Made by a program: the position numbers and the translations under genes
The notes under the pieces: generated by a model
Databases searched by the model: none
What the model saw: only the letters and a program-made list of their open reading frames with translations
What the model was told of the DNA's origin: nothing
From: Rhodothalassium salexigens DSM 2132
Lineage (GTDB): Bacteria; Pseudomonadota; Alphaproteobacteria; Sphingomonadales; Rhodothalassiaceae
Direction of reading: 5' to 3'
Length of the DNA: 64,000 nucleotides
Assembly (NCBI RefSeq): GCF_004341375.1
Contig: NZ_SLXO01000002.1
Coordinates: 372,001 to 436,000 of the forward strand
Part shown: positions 54,924 to 64,000 of the stretch, in pieces
Layout: the number at the start of each line of letters is the position of its first letter
How positions within the stretch are numbered: position 1 is the stretch's first letter

Positions 54924-56216
54924 GTGACATCGCCCACCCAAGCGCCGCCGAGCCACCGCGACCCGGCCCCCACCGACGCCACCGGCCAAGGGGCGGACAC
55001 CGCGCCGGCCGACGACCCGGCCCTGGTCGCCGCGCGCACCCGCATCGCCGAGATCGACCGCACCCTGCTCGACCTCCTCGCCGAGCGCCGCGCCATGAGC
55101 CGCCGCATCGCCGAGCACAAGCTGGCCACCGGCACCGCGGTGCGCAACACGCGCGTCGAGCGCGAGGGCCTGGCCGCCCTGATCCGTCGCGGCCGCGAGT
55201 TGGGCCTGGAGGCGCCGTTCATCACCCGGCTGTTCCAGACCGTCATCGAGGATTCGGTGCAGCTTCAGACCGCCACCCTGCACGCCGCGCGCAATGCCGA
55301 GGCCGGGCGCTCGGAACACCGGGTGGCGGTGCTCGGCGGGCCGGGCTCCTACAGCCACCAGGCGGCCGAGAAATATGTGGCCCGGCGCGGCGGCACGCTG
55401 GTGCCGGTGTCGGGACGCAGCTTCGCCGATGTCGCCCGCGCGGTCGGCGACGGTGCCGCCGACTATGCCCTGCTGCCGATCGAGAACACCACCTCGGGCA
55501 GCATCAACGAGGTCTACGACCTGCTCTACGACACCGACCTGCACATCATCGGCGAGATCACCCACCGCATCGACCATGCGCTGCTGGCCAAGGACGCCGG
55601 CTTGACGCCCGAAGCGATCAGCGTGCTCTACGTCCACCCGCAGGTCTATGCCCAGTGCAGCCACTTCCTGGCCCGCCTGGGTGACGCGCGCATCGTCTAT
55701 TGCGACAGCACCGCCGACGCCATGGGCCGCGTGGTCCAGGGCGACGACCCGCACGCGGCGGCCATCGGCAGCGGCAATTCGGGCGCGCTCTTCGACCTGC
55801 ACGCCATCGTCAGCGACCTGGCCAATCAGAAGCAGAACCACACCCGGTTCATCGTCGTCGGGCCCAAGCCGACCCAGGTGCCGGGCCAGGTGGACGCCAA
55901 GACCTCGGTGATCTTCGTCACCGGCCAGGAAGCCGGCGCGCTGGTCAACGCGCTCGCCGCCATGCGCGACAACCGTATCAACATGGTCAAGCTGGAATCG
56001 CGGCCGATCCCCGGCAAGCCGTGGGCCGAGCGCTTCTATCTGGACGTGGCCGGCAATCTCAACGACCCGCGCCTCGACCGGGCGCTCGACCAGATGCGCA
56101 GCCACACCCGGCGCATGAAGGTGCTCGGCTGCTATCCCGCCGACAGCGTGCAGCCGGTGGACATGACGCTGGCCGCCGCCATCGATACCGGGGACGGGGA
56201 CGCCCACGCCCCTTGA
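54924..56216 (+). CDS. pheA: Bifunctional chorismate mutase / prephenate dehydratase (P-protein)
   Basis: A 430-residue enzyme that converts chorismate to phenylpyruvate. GTG 54924 follows AGGAG. Residues about 30-125 form an AroQ-type chorismate mutase (IAEIDRTLLDLLAERRAMSR, then a long helical hairpin). Residues about 135-325 are prephenate dehydratase (VAVLGGPGSYSHQAAEKYVA; LLPIENTTSGSINEVYDLLY; the catalytic-site THRI/NHTRF region). The rest is an ACT domain (TSVIFVTGQEAGALVNALAA; KLESRPIPGKPWAERFYLDV) for Phe feedback. Most alphaproteobacterial homologues I know lack the mutase domain, so the fused form resembles the gammaproteobacterial protein. Preceded by the pheL leader and attenuator. 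Confidence 0.93.
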   Translation: MTSPTQAPPSHRDPAPTDATGQGADTAPADDPALVAARTRIAEIDRTLLDLLAERRAMSRRIAEHKLATGTAVRNTRVEREGLAALIRRGRELGLEAPFITRLFQTVIEDSVQLQTATLHAARNAEAGRSEHRVAVLGGPGSYSHQAAEKYVARRGGTLVPVSGRSFADVARAVGDGAADYALLPIENTTSGSINEVYDLLYDTDLHIIGEITHRIDHALLAKDAGLTPEAISVLYVHPQVYAQCSHFLARLGDARIVYCDSTADAMGRVVQGDDPHAAAIGSGNSGALFDLHAIVSDLANQKQNHTRFIVVGPKPTQVPGQVDAKTSVIFVTGQEAGALVNALAAMRDNRINMVKLESRPIPGKPWAERFYLDVAGNLNDPRLDRALDQMRSHTRRMKVLGCYPADSVQPVDMTLAAAIDTGDGDAHAP

Positions 56217-56374
56217 GCGGTTCGCAAGGGCTTGAAGTGGCCGGGACGCTGCCGCTTAATGCCCGGGACCGGCGCCATCGCCACCGCCCTACCGGCGACG
56301 GCGGCGCCGGCCCGCTTCATCCGGCGTTAACGCGCCCCCGGCCACCCTCGACCCGCATCGAAAGGATCCGCCCC

Positions 56375-56857
56375 GTGAGCCAGGAACGCCTTTTCTGGGA
56401 TGATATTCCCGTCGGCCACACCGACCGCTTCGGCCAATACGCGGTGACCGCGGAAGAAGTGGTCGAGTTCGCCGGCAAGTACGACCCCCAGCCCTTCCAC
56501 CTGGACGCCGACGCCGCAGCGCGGTCGATCTTCGGCGGCCTGTGCGCGTCGGGCTGGCACACCTGCGCCATGTTCATGCGCATGTTGGTGGACCATTTCT
56601 CGGCCCGCGGCATGGCCTCGCTGGGCTCGCCCGGGGTCGAACAGATCCAGTGGCGCCGGCCGGTGTTCCCCGGCGACGTGTTGCACGTGGAGGGCGAAGT
56701 GGTCGACAAGCGCGCCTCGCAAAGCAAACCGCAAATGGGCAGCGTGACCAGCACCTACCGGGTCTACAACCAGAAGGACGAGATGGTGATGAGCCTGCAT
56801 ACCACCGGCTTTTTCCGCCGCCGCCCGACCGAAGCCGCCACCGCGGAGGCCGGCTGA
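56375..56857 (+). CDS. MaoC-family hot-dog dehydratase
   Basis: A 160-residue protein. GTG 56375 follows AAAGGA. It has the MaoC layout: DIPVGHTDRFGQYAVTAEEV, the hydratase motif YDPQPFHLDADAAARSIFGG with conserved Asp and His, and the C-terminal strand VMSLHTTGFFRRR. Members hydrate enoyl-CoA esters; the substrate is unknown. It overlaps the next gene by one base (TGATG). Confidence 0.9.
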   Translation: MSQERLFWDDIPVGHTDRFGQYAVTAEEVVEFAGKYDPQPFHLDADAAARSIFGGLCASGWHTCAMFMRMLVDHFSARGMASLGSPGVEQIQWRRPVFPGDVLHVEGEVVDKRASQSKPQMGSVTSTYRVYNQKDEMVMSLHTTGFFRRRPTEAATAEAG

Positions 56858-57321
56858 TGGCCCGCAAGATGCCTGCAACCCCGGCCCGGCGACGGCGGCT
56901 GGGGCGCCGTCCGGCCGCACGCCCGGCGGCCCCGGCGGCGGCCAGCGCCGGGGCGCTTGCCCTGGTGATCGCGACCGCCGGCGGTTGGCCCGGCGCGGCG
57001 GCGCAAAACGTGCTGATGGACGAAAAGACCGTGCTCGAAACCTGCATCCGCGACCATGGCGACGCCGGGCGCTGTCGCTGTTATCTGGGCGTCATCAAGG
57101 CCGAGGCGGGGCCAGAGCTCTACGAGGCCACGGTGGCCTATGTGGCCGCCACCTTCTCCGGCGACGCCAAGGCGGTCGACCGGGTCCGCCAGCGCTTCGA
57201 CCTGACCGCCGAGCGCGAACAGGCGATGGTCGAGCGGCTGCGCGCCGCCTCGGCCACCGCAAGCGAGGTGTGCGAGGCCGCCGCCCGCCGGCAATCCGGA
57301 CGCGACGGCGGCAGTCGCTGA
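56857..57321 (+). CDS. Small exported protein, function unknown
   Basis: A 154-residue protein. The Arg-rich N-terminus and hydrophobic core (AAASAGALALVIATAGGWPG, about 30-50) form an export signal. The mature part is short and helical with a Cys-rich start (LETCIRDHGDAGRCRCYLGV) and one more Cys near the end (ASEVCEAAARR). I do not recognise a family; the three or four cysteines suggest disulfides in the periplasm. It is coupled to the MaoC gene by a TGATG overlap. Confidence 0.65.
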   Translation: MARKMPATPARRRRLGRRPAARPAAPAAASAGALALVIATAGGWPGAAAQNVLMDEKTVLETCIRDHGDAGRCRCYLGVIKAEAGPELYEATVAYVAATFSGDAKAVDRVRQRFDLTAEREQAMVERLRAASATASEVCEAAARRQSGRDGGSR

Positions 57322-57427
57322 GCCGGCCTCCAACCGCCGCCATGCGGCAATTCCTGCCCGCTGTTGGTGCCCGAAACGGCGTGATACACTGACGTCATGC
57401 GTGTTGGCGGATCCAGGGAGGGAGGCG

Positions 57428-58015
57428 ATGACGCAACACCGACCGGCAACGCTCGACCTGACGACAAGACGGCACCAACGGTCTGCGGGCGCGGCGCTGG
57501 CGATGCTTCTGGCGCTCGGCGGTTGCGGCGATGACCGCGACGATCGCGCACCGACCACCCTCGACGGCGTCGCCCTGCCCACCTCGCCCGAAACCGAGCC
57601 GCTTACCGACTGCCATTTCCCCGAGCGGACCCGCCATGGCGATGCGCTCAGCGCATTGTTCGACCTGCCCACTGCCTGTCAGGTGTTTCCGTCCACGGTG
57701 GCCAACCGGGTGTTCCGCTTCTACGCCGACGCCCTGTCGCGGCACGGCTGGCGCCATCAGGAAGGGCGCGGCCATATCGTGCGCTTCACCCGCGACGATC
57801 GGCGCCTGACCCTGGTGGGCCTGCCCTACGACACGCCGCCCGAGGGCCAACGGGTCCGGCGCATGGTGCTGGTGTTCGCGCTCGACACCGCCAACCCGCC
57901 AGAGCCTTCGGCTGCGGTCTCCCCGGGCCGCGCCGCCCCCTCCCCCGACGCTCAGGACCAGGACCATGGCGGACCGCACCGCGACGATACCGCCGGCCCA
58001 CGCCGGCAACGCTGA
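57428..58015 (+). CDS. Putative lipoprotein
   Basis: A 195-residue protein. ATG 57428 follows GGAGGGAGG. A signal peptide with lipobox (AMLLALGGCGDD) predicts lipid attachment at Cys32. The mature domain (about 50-155) holds a small alpha/beta fold (FPSTVANRVFRFYADALSRH; GHIVRFTRDDRRLTLVGLPY). The C-terminal 40 residues are low-complexity. Function unknown. It precedes ppk2 in the same direction with a 103-bp gap. Confidence 0.75.
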   Translation: MTQHRPATLDLTTRRHQRSAGAALAMLLALGGCGDDRDDRAPTTLDGVALPTSPETEPLTDCHFPERTRHGDALSALFDLPTACQVFPSTVANRVFRFYADALSRHGWRHQEGRGHIVRFTRDDRRLTLVGLPYDTPPEGQRVRRMVLVFALDTANPPEPSAAVSPGRAAPSPDAQDQDHGGPHRDDTAGPRRQR

Positions 58016-58118
58016 GCGCTCGACGCCCGGAAACGGGGCGGCCCGGCCACCGTCATCAGCCGTTGCCGCCTCCCGGCCCCTTGACCGCCGGGGTCGTTTA
58101 GGGGACACCGGTCTGGCC

Positions 58119-58895
58119 ATGGATGATATGACCCCGACGCTGTTGCACGGCGTGCCGCCCAAGGTGAAGGCGCCGAAAGCCTATGGAGACCGGCTGCACC
58201 GCTTGCAGGTGGAACTGGTCAAGCTGCAACGCGCCATCGTCAAACAGGATCTGCGCGTCTGCGTGCTAATCGAAGGCCGCGACGCCGCCGGCAAGGACGG
58301 CATGATCCGCCGCATCGTCCGCCACATGGCGCCACGCGTGGTCAAGTCGGTGGCGCTCGGCAAACCCACCGAGACCGAACGCCATCAATGGTACTTCCAG
58401 CGCTATGCCGCCCATCTGCCCACGTCGAGCGAAATGGTGCTGTTCAACCGCTCCTGGTACAATCGCGGCGTGGTCGAACCGGTCATGGGGTTCTGCAGCC
58501 CGGCCCAGGCCGACGCCTTTCTGGAAGATGCGCCCAAGTTCGAGGCGATGATCCAGCGCGGCGGGCTGAAGCTGTTCAAATACTGGATCGAGGTCAGCCG
58601 CGAGGAACAGGCCAAGCGCTTGGAGCGCCGCCGTCAGGACCCGCTACGCCAGTGGAAGATCAGCCCGGTGGACGACGCGGCCCAAGCCCATTACGACGCC
58701 TTCACCCGGGCGCGCGACCGCATGCTGGCGGCCACCGACCACCCTCACGGGCGCTGGTTGATCGTCAATGGCAACAACAAGAAAGCCGCGCGGCTGAACC
58801 TGATCGCCGATCTCTTGAGCCGTCTGACCTATCCGGAAAAGGACGACGACGCGCTATCGGTGGACCCGACCGTGGTCATGCCCTATCGGGCCTGA
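58119..58895 (+). CDS. ppk2: Polyphosphate kinase 2
   Basis: A 258-residue PPK2-family kinase that moves phosphate between polyphosphate and nucleotides. Motifs: VLIEGRDAAGKDGMIRRIVR (Walker A), GKPTETERHQWYFQRYAAHLP, VLFNRSWYNRGVVEPVMGFC (Walker B and lid) and FKYWIEVSREEQAKRLERR. The length is that of a single-domain class I/III enzyme. The start at 58119 lacks a clear ribosome site; 58128 is an alternative. The 220-bp stretch 58896-59115 contains no gene. Confidence 0.94.
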   Translation: MDDMTPTLLHGVPPKVKAPKAYGDRLHRLQVELVKLQRAIVKQDLRVCVLIEGRDAAGKDGMIRRIVRHMAPRVVKSVALGKPTETERHQWYFQRYAAHLPTSSEMVLFNRSWYNRGVVEPVMGFCSPAQADAFLEDAPKFEAMIQRGGLKLFKYWIEVSREEQAKRLERRRQDPLRQWKISPVDDAAQAHYDAFTRARDRMLAATDHPHGRWLIVNGNNKKAARLNLIADLLSRLTYPEKDDDALSVDPTVVMPYRA

Positions 58896-59115
58896 GCCCG
58901 ACATCGCCCGCGTCGGGGCACCCGCCGCTTCACGACGGCCAAACCGGGCCCCGCGGCCGCGGGCATAGTCAATGGGGGCACGAGCCCGGGCGGACCAGCC
59001 GTCGCCGGCGCGCGCCCGATGCGGTCGGGCGTCGGCGCCAGCCGGCGCTGGCTGCCACGCTCCGCCCGCCATGACACCCCTCCCCTTGGCCCGCTGCGGG
59101 CCGTGGGCAGCCGGC

Positions 59116-59700
59116 TCAGCCGTCGCCGCGGTCCGCCGTCGCGGCGCGACGTTCGGCCAACAGCGCCTGGTTGTGGGCGACGATCTCGGCCGGAGCGCCC
59201 GAAGGTGCCAGGTCGGCGGCGCGCGCATAGGCCGCCGCGGCCGCGTCGTACTCGCCTTTTTGAAGATAGGCAGTGGCGAGACTGTTATGGGCCATCCAGA
59301 CTTCCGGGCGGATGGCGATCGCCGCCTGACACGCCGCTTCAGCAGCATCGAACGCCGCCAGCCGGGTATGCAGCACGCACAACGCGTTCTGGGCCGTATA
59401 GCGCATCTGCGGCGAAGAGTCGTCCTCGGTCAACGACAAGATAAGGTCGCCCGCCCGCGCCGCATCGCCGGCCGCGACCGCTTCCCGGATCTCCGCCAGT
59501 TCGCCCGGCTCGGCAAGGCGGAGGATCACCTTGGGCATCACCCGCTCGTCCAGGCGTTGGGCCTGTGCCGCCCCGCCCGTCCCGATGCTGCCCGGGCTGA
59601 GCCCGCCAAGGGCCGCCGCCACGACCAACCCCGCCACCCAAAACGCCGCGATCGGCCGGCGCAATCGGCGCGCGGCCCATGCTCCGCTCCCGTCTCTCAT
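59116..59700 (-). CDS. Exported TPR-repeat protein
   Basis: A 194-residue protein. ATG 59700 follows GGAGG. A signal peptide (IAAFWVAGLVVAAALGGLSP) is followed by a helical domain with two clear TPR units (AAFDAAEAACQAAIAIRPEV; KGEYDAAAAAYARAADLAPS). It probably sits in the periplasm as an interaction scaffold. It is convergent with ppk2. Confidence 0.78.
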   Translation of the reverse strand: MRDGSGAWAARRLRRPIAAFWVAGLVVAAALGGLSPGSIGTGGAAQAQRLDERVMPKVILRLAEPGELAEIREAVAAGDAARAGDLILSLTEDDSSPQMRYTAQNALCVLHTRLAAFDAAEAACQAAIAIRPEVWMAHNSLATAYLQKGEYDAAAAAYARAADLAPSGAPAEIVAHNQALLAERRAATADRGDG

Positions 59701-59812
59701 GATCGCCTCCGTCCTCTCAGGGCCGGCCACACCGGACCGGCTGCAGGGACAAATCCTATCATGAAAACGGGGCGCCTGACAAAAAATTGCGCCAACCCGT
59801 TGCGCCCGGAAA

Positions 59813-59847
59813 CAAAAAACCGGCAGGCCCGTTTGGCCCTGCCGGTT
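59813..59847 (-). terminator. Intrinsic terminator after the DUF4168 gene
   Basis: AACCGGCAGG and CCTGCCGGTT form a perfect 10-bp stem; on the minus strand it is followed by TTTTG. It lies 56 bases after the stop at 59903. Confidence 0.85.
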
Positions 59848-59902
59848 GGTGGTCGCGTTTGCCGCCACCGGACCGGGTCCGACGGCGCGGCGCACGGCGT
59901 GC

Positions 59903-60316
59903 CTAGGAGCCCTGGGAAGCGCCTTCGCCGCCGTCGATCTCGGCGCGCAGCATTTCCTGCACCTTGGCGCGGAACGCCGGATCCTGGCGCGCCTTCTGGG
60001 TGATCGCCATATATTCCTTCATGGAGATGTTGGGCGCGTCGGCGACCGCGGTTTCCATCTCGCCGCGCATGGTCTCCATGACCTTGCGGCGTTCGGCCTG
60101 GTCCTCGGTGCCGGCCATTTGCTTCTGCGCCTTGGCGATAATCGGCGTCACCGACGCTGCGGCGGCGACAAAGGCCTCGATCTTCGCATCGGAGAAGGAT
60201 TGCTCAGTCTGTTGCCCCTGCATGGACATGCCACCCTGGGCGTTCTGGGCGGTCGCGGGCATGGCGAGACACGCGGCCGCGACGGTCGCGGCCATCGCCG
60301 ATTTCCAGTTCAACAT
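59903..60316 (-). CDS. DUF4168-like exported protein
   Basis: A 137-residue protein with a signal peptide (SAMAATVAAACLAMPATAQN) and a helical domain like DUF4168 (FSDAKIEAFVAAAASVTPII; NISMKEYMAITQKARQDPAF). ATG 60316 follows GGGAG. Met/Gln-rich linker at about 28-40. The family's function is unknown. It has its own intrinsic terminator. Confidence 0.78.
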   Translation of the reverse strand: MLNWKSAMAATVAAACLAMPATAQNAQGGMSMQGQQTEQSFSDAKIEAFVAAAASVTPIIAKAQKQMAGTEDQAERRKVMETMRGEMETAVADAPNISMKEYMAITQKARQDPAFRAKVQEMLRAEIDGGEGASQGS

Positions 60317-60521
60317 GGGATCGCTCCCCTATGGTCGTCAAAAAAGGTCTTGTGAAAACAGCCCTTGAACAAAGAGCCTAGGTCTTTGGCCCGTCGGCCA
60401 CGACCCTCAAAACTCGGCGCCGGCGAGCCGGCGTCTGTATGGAAAAACAGATGGTGCAAAGATAGAGAGGCACCGGGGCTGCCACAAGCCCCACCGGCGC
60501 CGGTTGAGCCGCGCTGTCGTC

Positions 60522-61165
60522 TCAGAGCACCTCGAACAGCGCCGCCGGCCCTCAATCAGCGCATGACCGGTCAGCCGCGCCCCGGTCATGCCATAAGGGT
60601 GACCGATAGAGATGGCACCGCCATTGACGTTGACCCTGTCGGGGTCGAGGCCCAACCGGTCGCGGCAATACAGCGCCTGGACCGCGAACGCCTCGTTCAA
60701 CTCCCACAGGTCGATGTCGTCGACGGACAAGCCGTGGTTCGCCAACAGCTTGGGCACCGCCAGCACCGGCCCAATGCCCATTTCCTCGGGCGCCAGGCCG
60801 GCCACCGCCATGCCGCGATACAGCCCCAGAGGGCGCAGCCCCCGCGCCTCGGCGGTCCGCACGTCCATCACCACGCAGGCCGACGCGCCATCCGACAACT
60901 GGCTGGCATTGCCGGCGGTGACCGTCCCACCGTCGATCACCGGCGCCAGCCCGGCCAGCGCCTCGGCGGTGGTATCGGGCCGGTTGCCCTCGTCGGCGGC
61001 AAGCGTGACGGTCTCGTGGCGCACCGCCCCCGTAGCGCGGTCGCGAACCGCCTTGGTGATGGTCAGGGGCACGATCTCGTCGTCGAGCCGGCCCGCGGCC
61101 TGCGCGGCGGCGGTACGCTGCTGCGAGACCAGCGCGAAGGCGTCCTGCGCCGCGCGGTCGCCCCG
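60522..61165 (-). pseudogene. Decayed thiolase (acetyl-CoA acetyltransferase) fragment
   Basis: The C-terminal half of a thiolase is readable from about 61165 (DRAAQDAFALVSQQRTAAAQ) through GNASQLSDGASACVVM, LWELNEAFAVQALYCRDRLG and NVNGGAISIGHPYGMTGARL. The N-terminal half with the nucleophilic Cys is gone; nothing thiolase-like precedes 61165. Near the 3' end, about 20 codons including the second catalytic Cys (CIGGG region) are deleted, shifting the frame: HALIEG is followed, in another frame, by PAALFEVL and the old stop at 60522-60524. Two separate lesions make it non-functional. Confidence 0.85.
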
Positions 61166-61288
61166 ATGTCCGGCGCGCTGCCCGACGGCTGCGCCGGCGT
61201 GCTGCCCCGGGGGCGTATCGCCTGCCCCGGATACGCCCGGACGCTCCGGGGCCGCTCGGACCCGCCCCGGTCGCCGCCGATGCGCCGC

Positions 61289-62572
<1,284 letters not shown>

Positions 62573-62766
62573 CGCGTCGCCTCTCTCTCTTAACAGCCCA
62601 CGCCCCAAGCGGTTCGGGCGCCGGCGAACCCCCTCATTGGCCGCGTTTTATGGGCCTTGGGCGCAGGGTGTGGCAAGGGCTTTCCGAGCCGATACGCCCT
62701 GGCTTGCGCCCCATCACGAACCAAGATATGCGCAAAGAGACCCGCAAAGGACGAGGAGTCGGAGCG

Positions 62767-63222
62767 ATGACAGATTTCGCAGCCCTGGAAGACGGCGTCT
62801 ACGCCGCGCCGCAGCTCACCGCCGAGGAAATCAAGGCGGCCCGCGCGATGGGCGTCACGACCATCGTCTCCAACCGGGTCGACGGTGAAGAACCGGGCGC
62901 CCCGGCGGCGGCCCAGGTCCAGGGCTGGGCGGAGGCCGAGGGGCTGCGCTTCCACCACATCCCCGTGGTGCCCGGCCAGATCACCGCCGACAATGTCAAA
63001 CAGATGGCCCGGGCACTGGACGAGACCGGCGACGACGGCAAGCTGCTGGTGTTCTGCAAGACCGGCGGGCGCTCGGCGGTGCTGTGGGCGCTGGCCCGCG
63101 CCGCCCAGGGCCACCAGGAGCCCGAGGCGCTGGTCGCCGCCGCCGGTCAGGCCGGCTTCGACATCCGACCGCTGACCGACATGCTGCGCGGTGCCAAGGC
63201 CCAGGGTCTCGACGGGCTCTGA
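62767..63222 (+). CDS. DUF442 / TIGR01244-type phosphatase- or sulfurtransferase-like protein
   Basis: A 151-residue protein with a dual-specificity-phosphatase fold. ATG 62767 has GGAG 3 bases upstream. The conserved P-loop-like site is LLVFCKTGGRSAVLWALARA (Cys...Arg at about 97-103), and the N-terminus is VYAAPQLTAEEIKAARAMGV. Such domains also occur fused to persulfide dioxygenases (BLH proteins), but no such partner is here. The substrate is unknown. Confidence 0.88.
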   Translation: MTDFAALEDGVYAAPQLTAEEIKAARAMGVTTIVSNRVDGEEPGAPAAAQVQGWAEAEGLRFHHIPVVPGQITADNVKQMARALDETGDDGKLLVFCKTGGRSAVLWALARAAQGHQEPEALVAAAGQAGFDIRPLTDMLRGAKAQGLDGL

Positions 63223-63302
63223 GCCGCCCCGACCGCGACCGACCAGCCCCGACCGCGCCGCCCCCGGCCGACCCGGCCCCGACCGGCGAGCCCGGCCCCG
63301 GG

Positions 63303-64000
63303 TCAGCCGCCGGCGTCGGGGGTCAGCACCGCCGCGCCGGTGAACCGGCCGTGGCGCAGGTCGTCGAGCGCCTGGTTGGCGTCTTCGAGCGCATAGGTCC
63401 GCACGTCGGTGGTCACCGGCCATTTGGCGATGGTGCGGAAGAAGTCGTCGCCGTCGGCGCGGGTCAGGTTGGCGACCGACTCCAGCCGGCGTTCCTGCCA
63501 CAGGTCGGCATAGGCGAAGGCCGGGATCTCGGACATGTGGATGCCGCCGCAGACCACCCGGCCGCCCGGGCGCACGTCGCGCAGCGCCTTTGGCACCAGC
63601 GCCCCCACCGGCGCGAACACCAAGGCCGCGTCCAGGGGCTCGGGCGCCGGCGCGTCCGAACCGCCGGCCCACGCCACCCCCAGACGCCGGGCGAAGCTCT
63701 GCGCGGCCGTGTCGCCGGGTCGGGTGAAGGCGAACACCGTTCGACCTTGGGCGACCAGGATCTGCGCCAAGATGTGCGCCGCCGCGCCAAAACCATAGAG
63801 GCCGATGCGCTCGGCATCGTCGCCGGCCTTGCGCGCCGTGCGCCAGCCGATCAGCCCGGCGCACAACAGCGGTGCGGCGTGGCGGTCGTCATAGGCCAGC
63901 GGGATCGGGAAGCAATAGCGCGCATCGGCGACCGTGTAGTCGGCGAAACCGCCGTCGAGCGTGTAGCCGGTAAAGCGCGCCTCGGCGCACAGATTTTCTT
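63303..64000 (-). CDS. Zinc-dependent alcohol dehydrogenase, C-terminal part (5' end outside window)
   Basis: The reading frame continues past the right edge; about 231 residues are visible. The visible N-terminal part carries the structural-zinc and catalytic-domain end (NLCAEARFTGYTLDGGFADY), then the Rossmann motif IGLYGFGAAAHILAQILVAQ and the cluster ending KWPVTTDVRTYALEDANQAL. This type of medium-chain dehydrogenase (AdhA/AdhP-like, with the RFTGY motif) oxidises primary alcohols with NAD(P). A TTG at 63866 is internal. Confidence 0.9.
   Translation of the reverse strand, partial: ENLCAEARFTGYTLDGGFADYTVADARYCFPIPLAYDDRHAAPLLCAGLIGWRTARKAGDDAERIGLYGFGAAAHILAQILVAQGRTVFAFTRPGDTAAQSFARRLGVAWAGGSDAPAPEPLDAALVFAPVGALVPKALRDVRPGGRVVCGGIHMSEIPAFAYADLWQERRLESVANLTRADGDDFFRTIAKWPVTTDVRTYALEDANQALDDLRHGRFTGAAVLTPDAGG

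Overview
The window is GC-rich, gene-dense chromosomal DNA of an alphaproteobacterium, most likely of the Rhodospirillales type. The strongest evidence is a circularly permuted two-piece tmRNA gene (about 15845-16190) whose tag reads ANDNDVEVAIAA, followed directly by an alpha-type SspB. A three-subunit transhydrogenase (pntAA-pntAB-pntB) and a B12-dependent ribonucleotide reductase fit the same picture. I see no CRISPR array, insertion sequence or complete prophage. The order-level placement is inference.

Layout. 1-6.7 kb: 3' part of nrdJ, a DUF4389 membrane protein, a 14-bp tandem repeat, an isolated phage-tail-type DUF3168 gene, an S24 repressor-like gene and thyA. 6.8-9.8 kb: a LysR regulator, a probable small RNA with its own promoter and terminator, and a soluble globin-coupled chemoreceptor. 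10-15.8 kb: a type I secretion-like operon (ABC protein, HlyD, TolC) whose ABC protein has lost every ATPase motif, divergent from an OxyR-like regulator that lacks the peroxide-sensing cysteine. 15.8-19.7 kb: ssrA, sspB, fumC and an AI-2E/PerM-family permease. 20-27.2 kb: a MarR-linked cluster for 2-aminobenzoyl-CoA (anthranilate) breakdown, divergent from gcdH. 27.4-37.4 kb: birA, the pnt operon, an ABC1 kinase divergent from a sigma-54 response regulator, acylphosphatase, an MFS transporter and tRNA-Pro(CGG). 37.6-43.9 kb: an exported flavin amine oxidase, a diheme cytochrome c, an exported RidA and a TonB-dependent receptor. 44-49.2 kb: a tightly overlapping operon of TPR-sulfotransferase, retropepsin-like protease, RimK ligase and aspartoacylase-like hydrolase, then an MBL hydrolase. 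49.2-58.9 kb: nadA, thiE, efp, an inositol-phosphatase-like gene, pheA behind a Phe-rich leader peptide and attenuator, MaoC, small exported proteins and ppk2. 59-64 kb: small exported proteins, a decayed thiolase, a UDP-sugar dehydrogenase, a DUF442 protein and the 3' part of a zinc alcohol dehydrogenase.

The parts most worth a second look are the secretion operon with a pseudo-ATPase, the periplasmic amine-oxidation module with its own exported RidA, the sulfotransferase-RimK operon, the pheL-pheA attenuator, the candidate small RNA at 7936-8042, and the ssrA-sspB pair. All functional statements come from reading motifs in the sequence; no database search was run.
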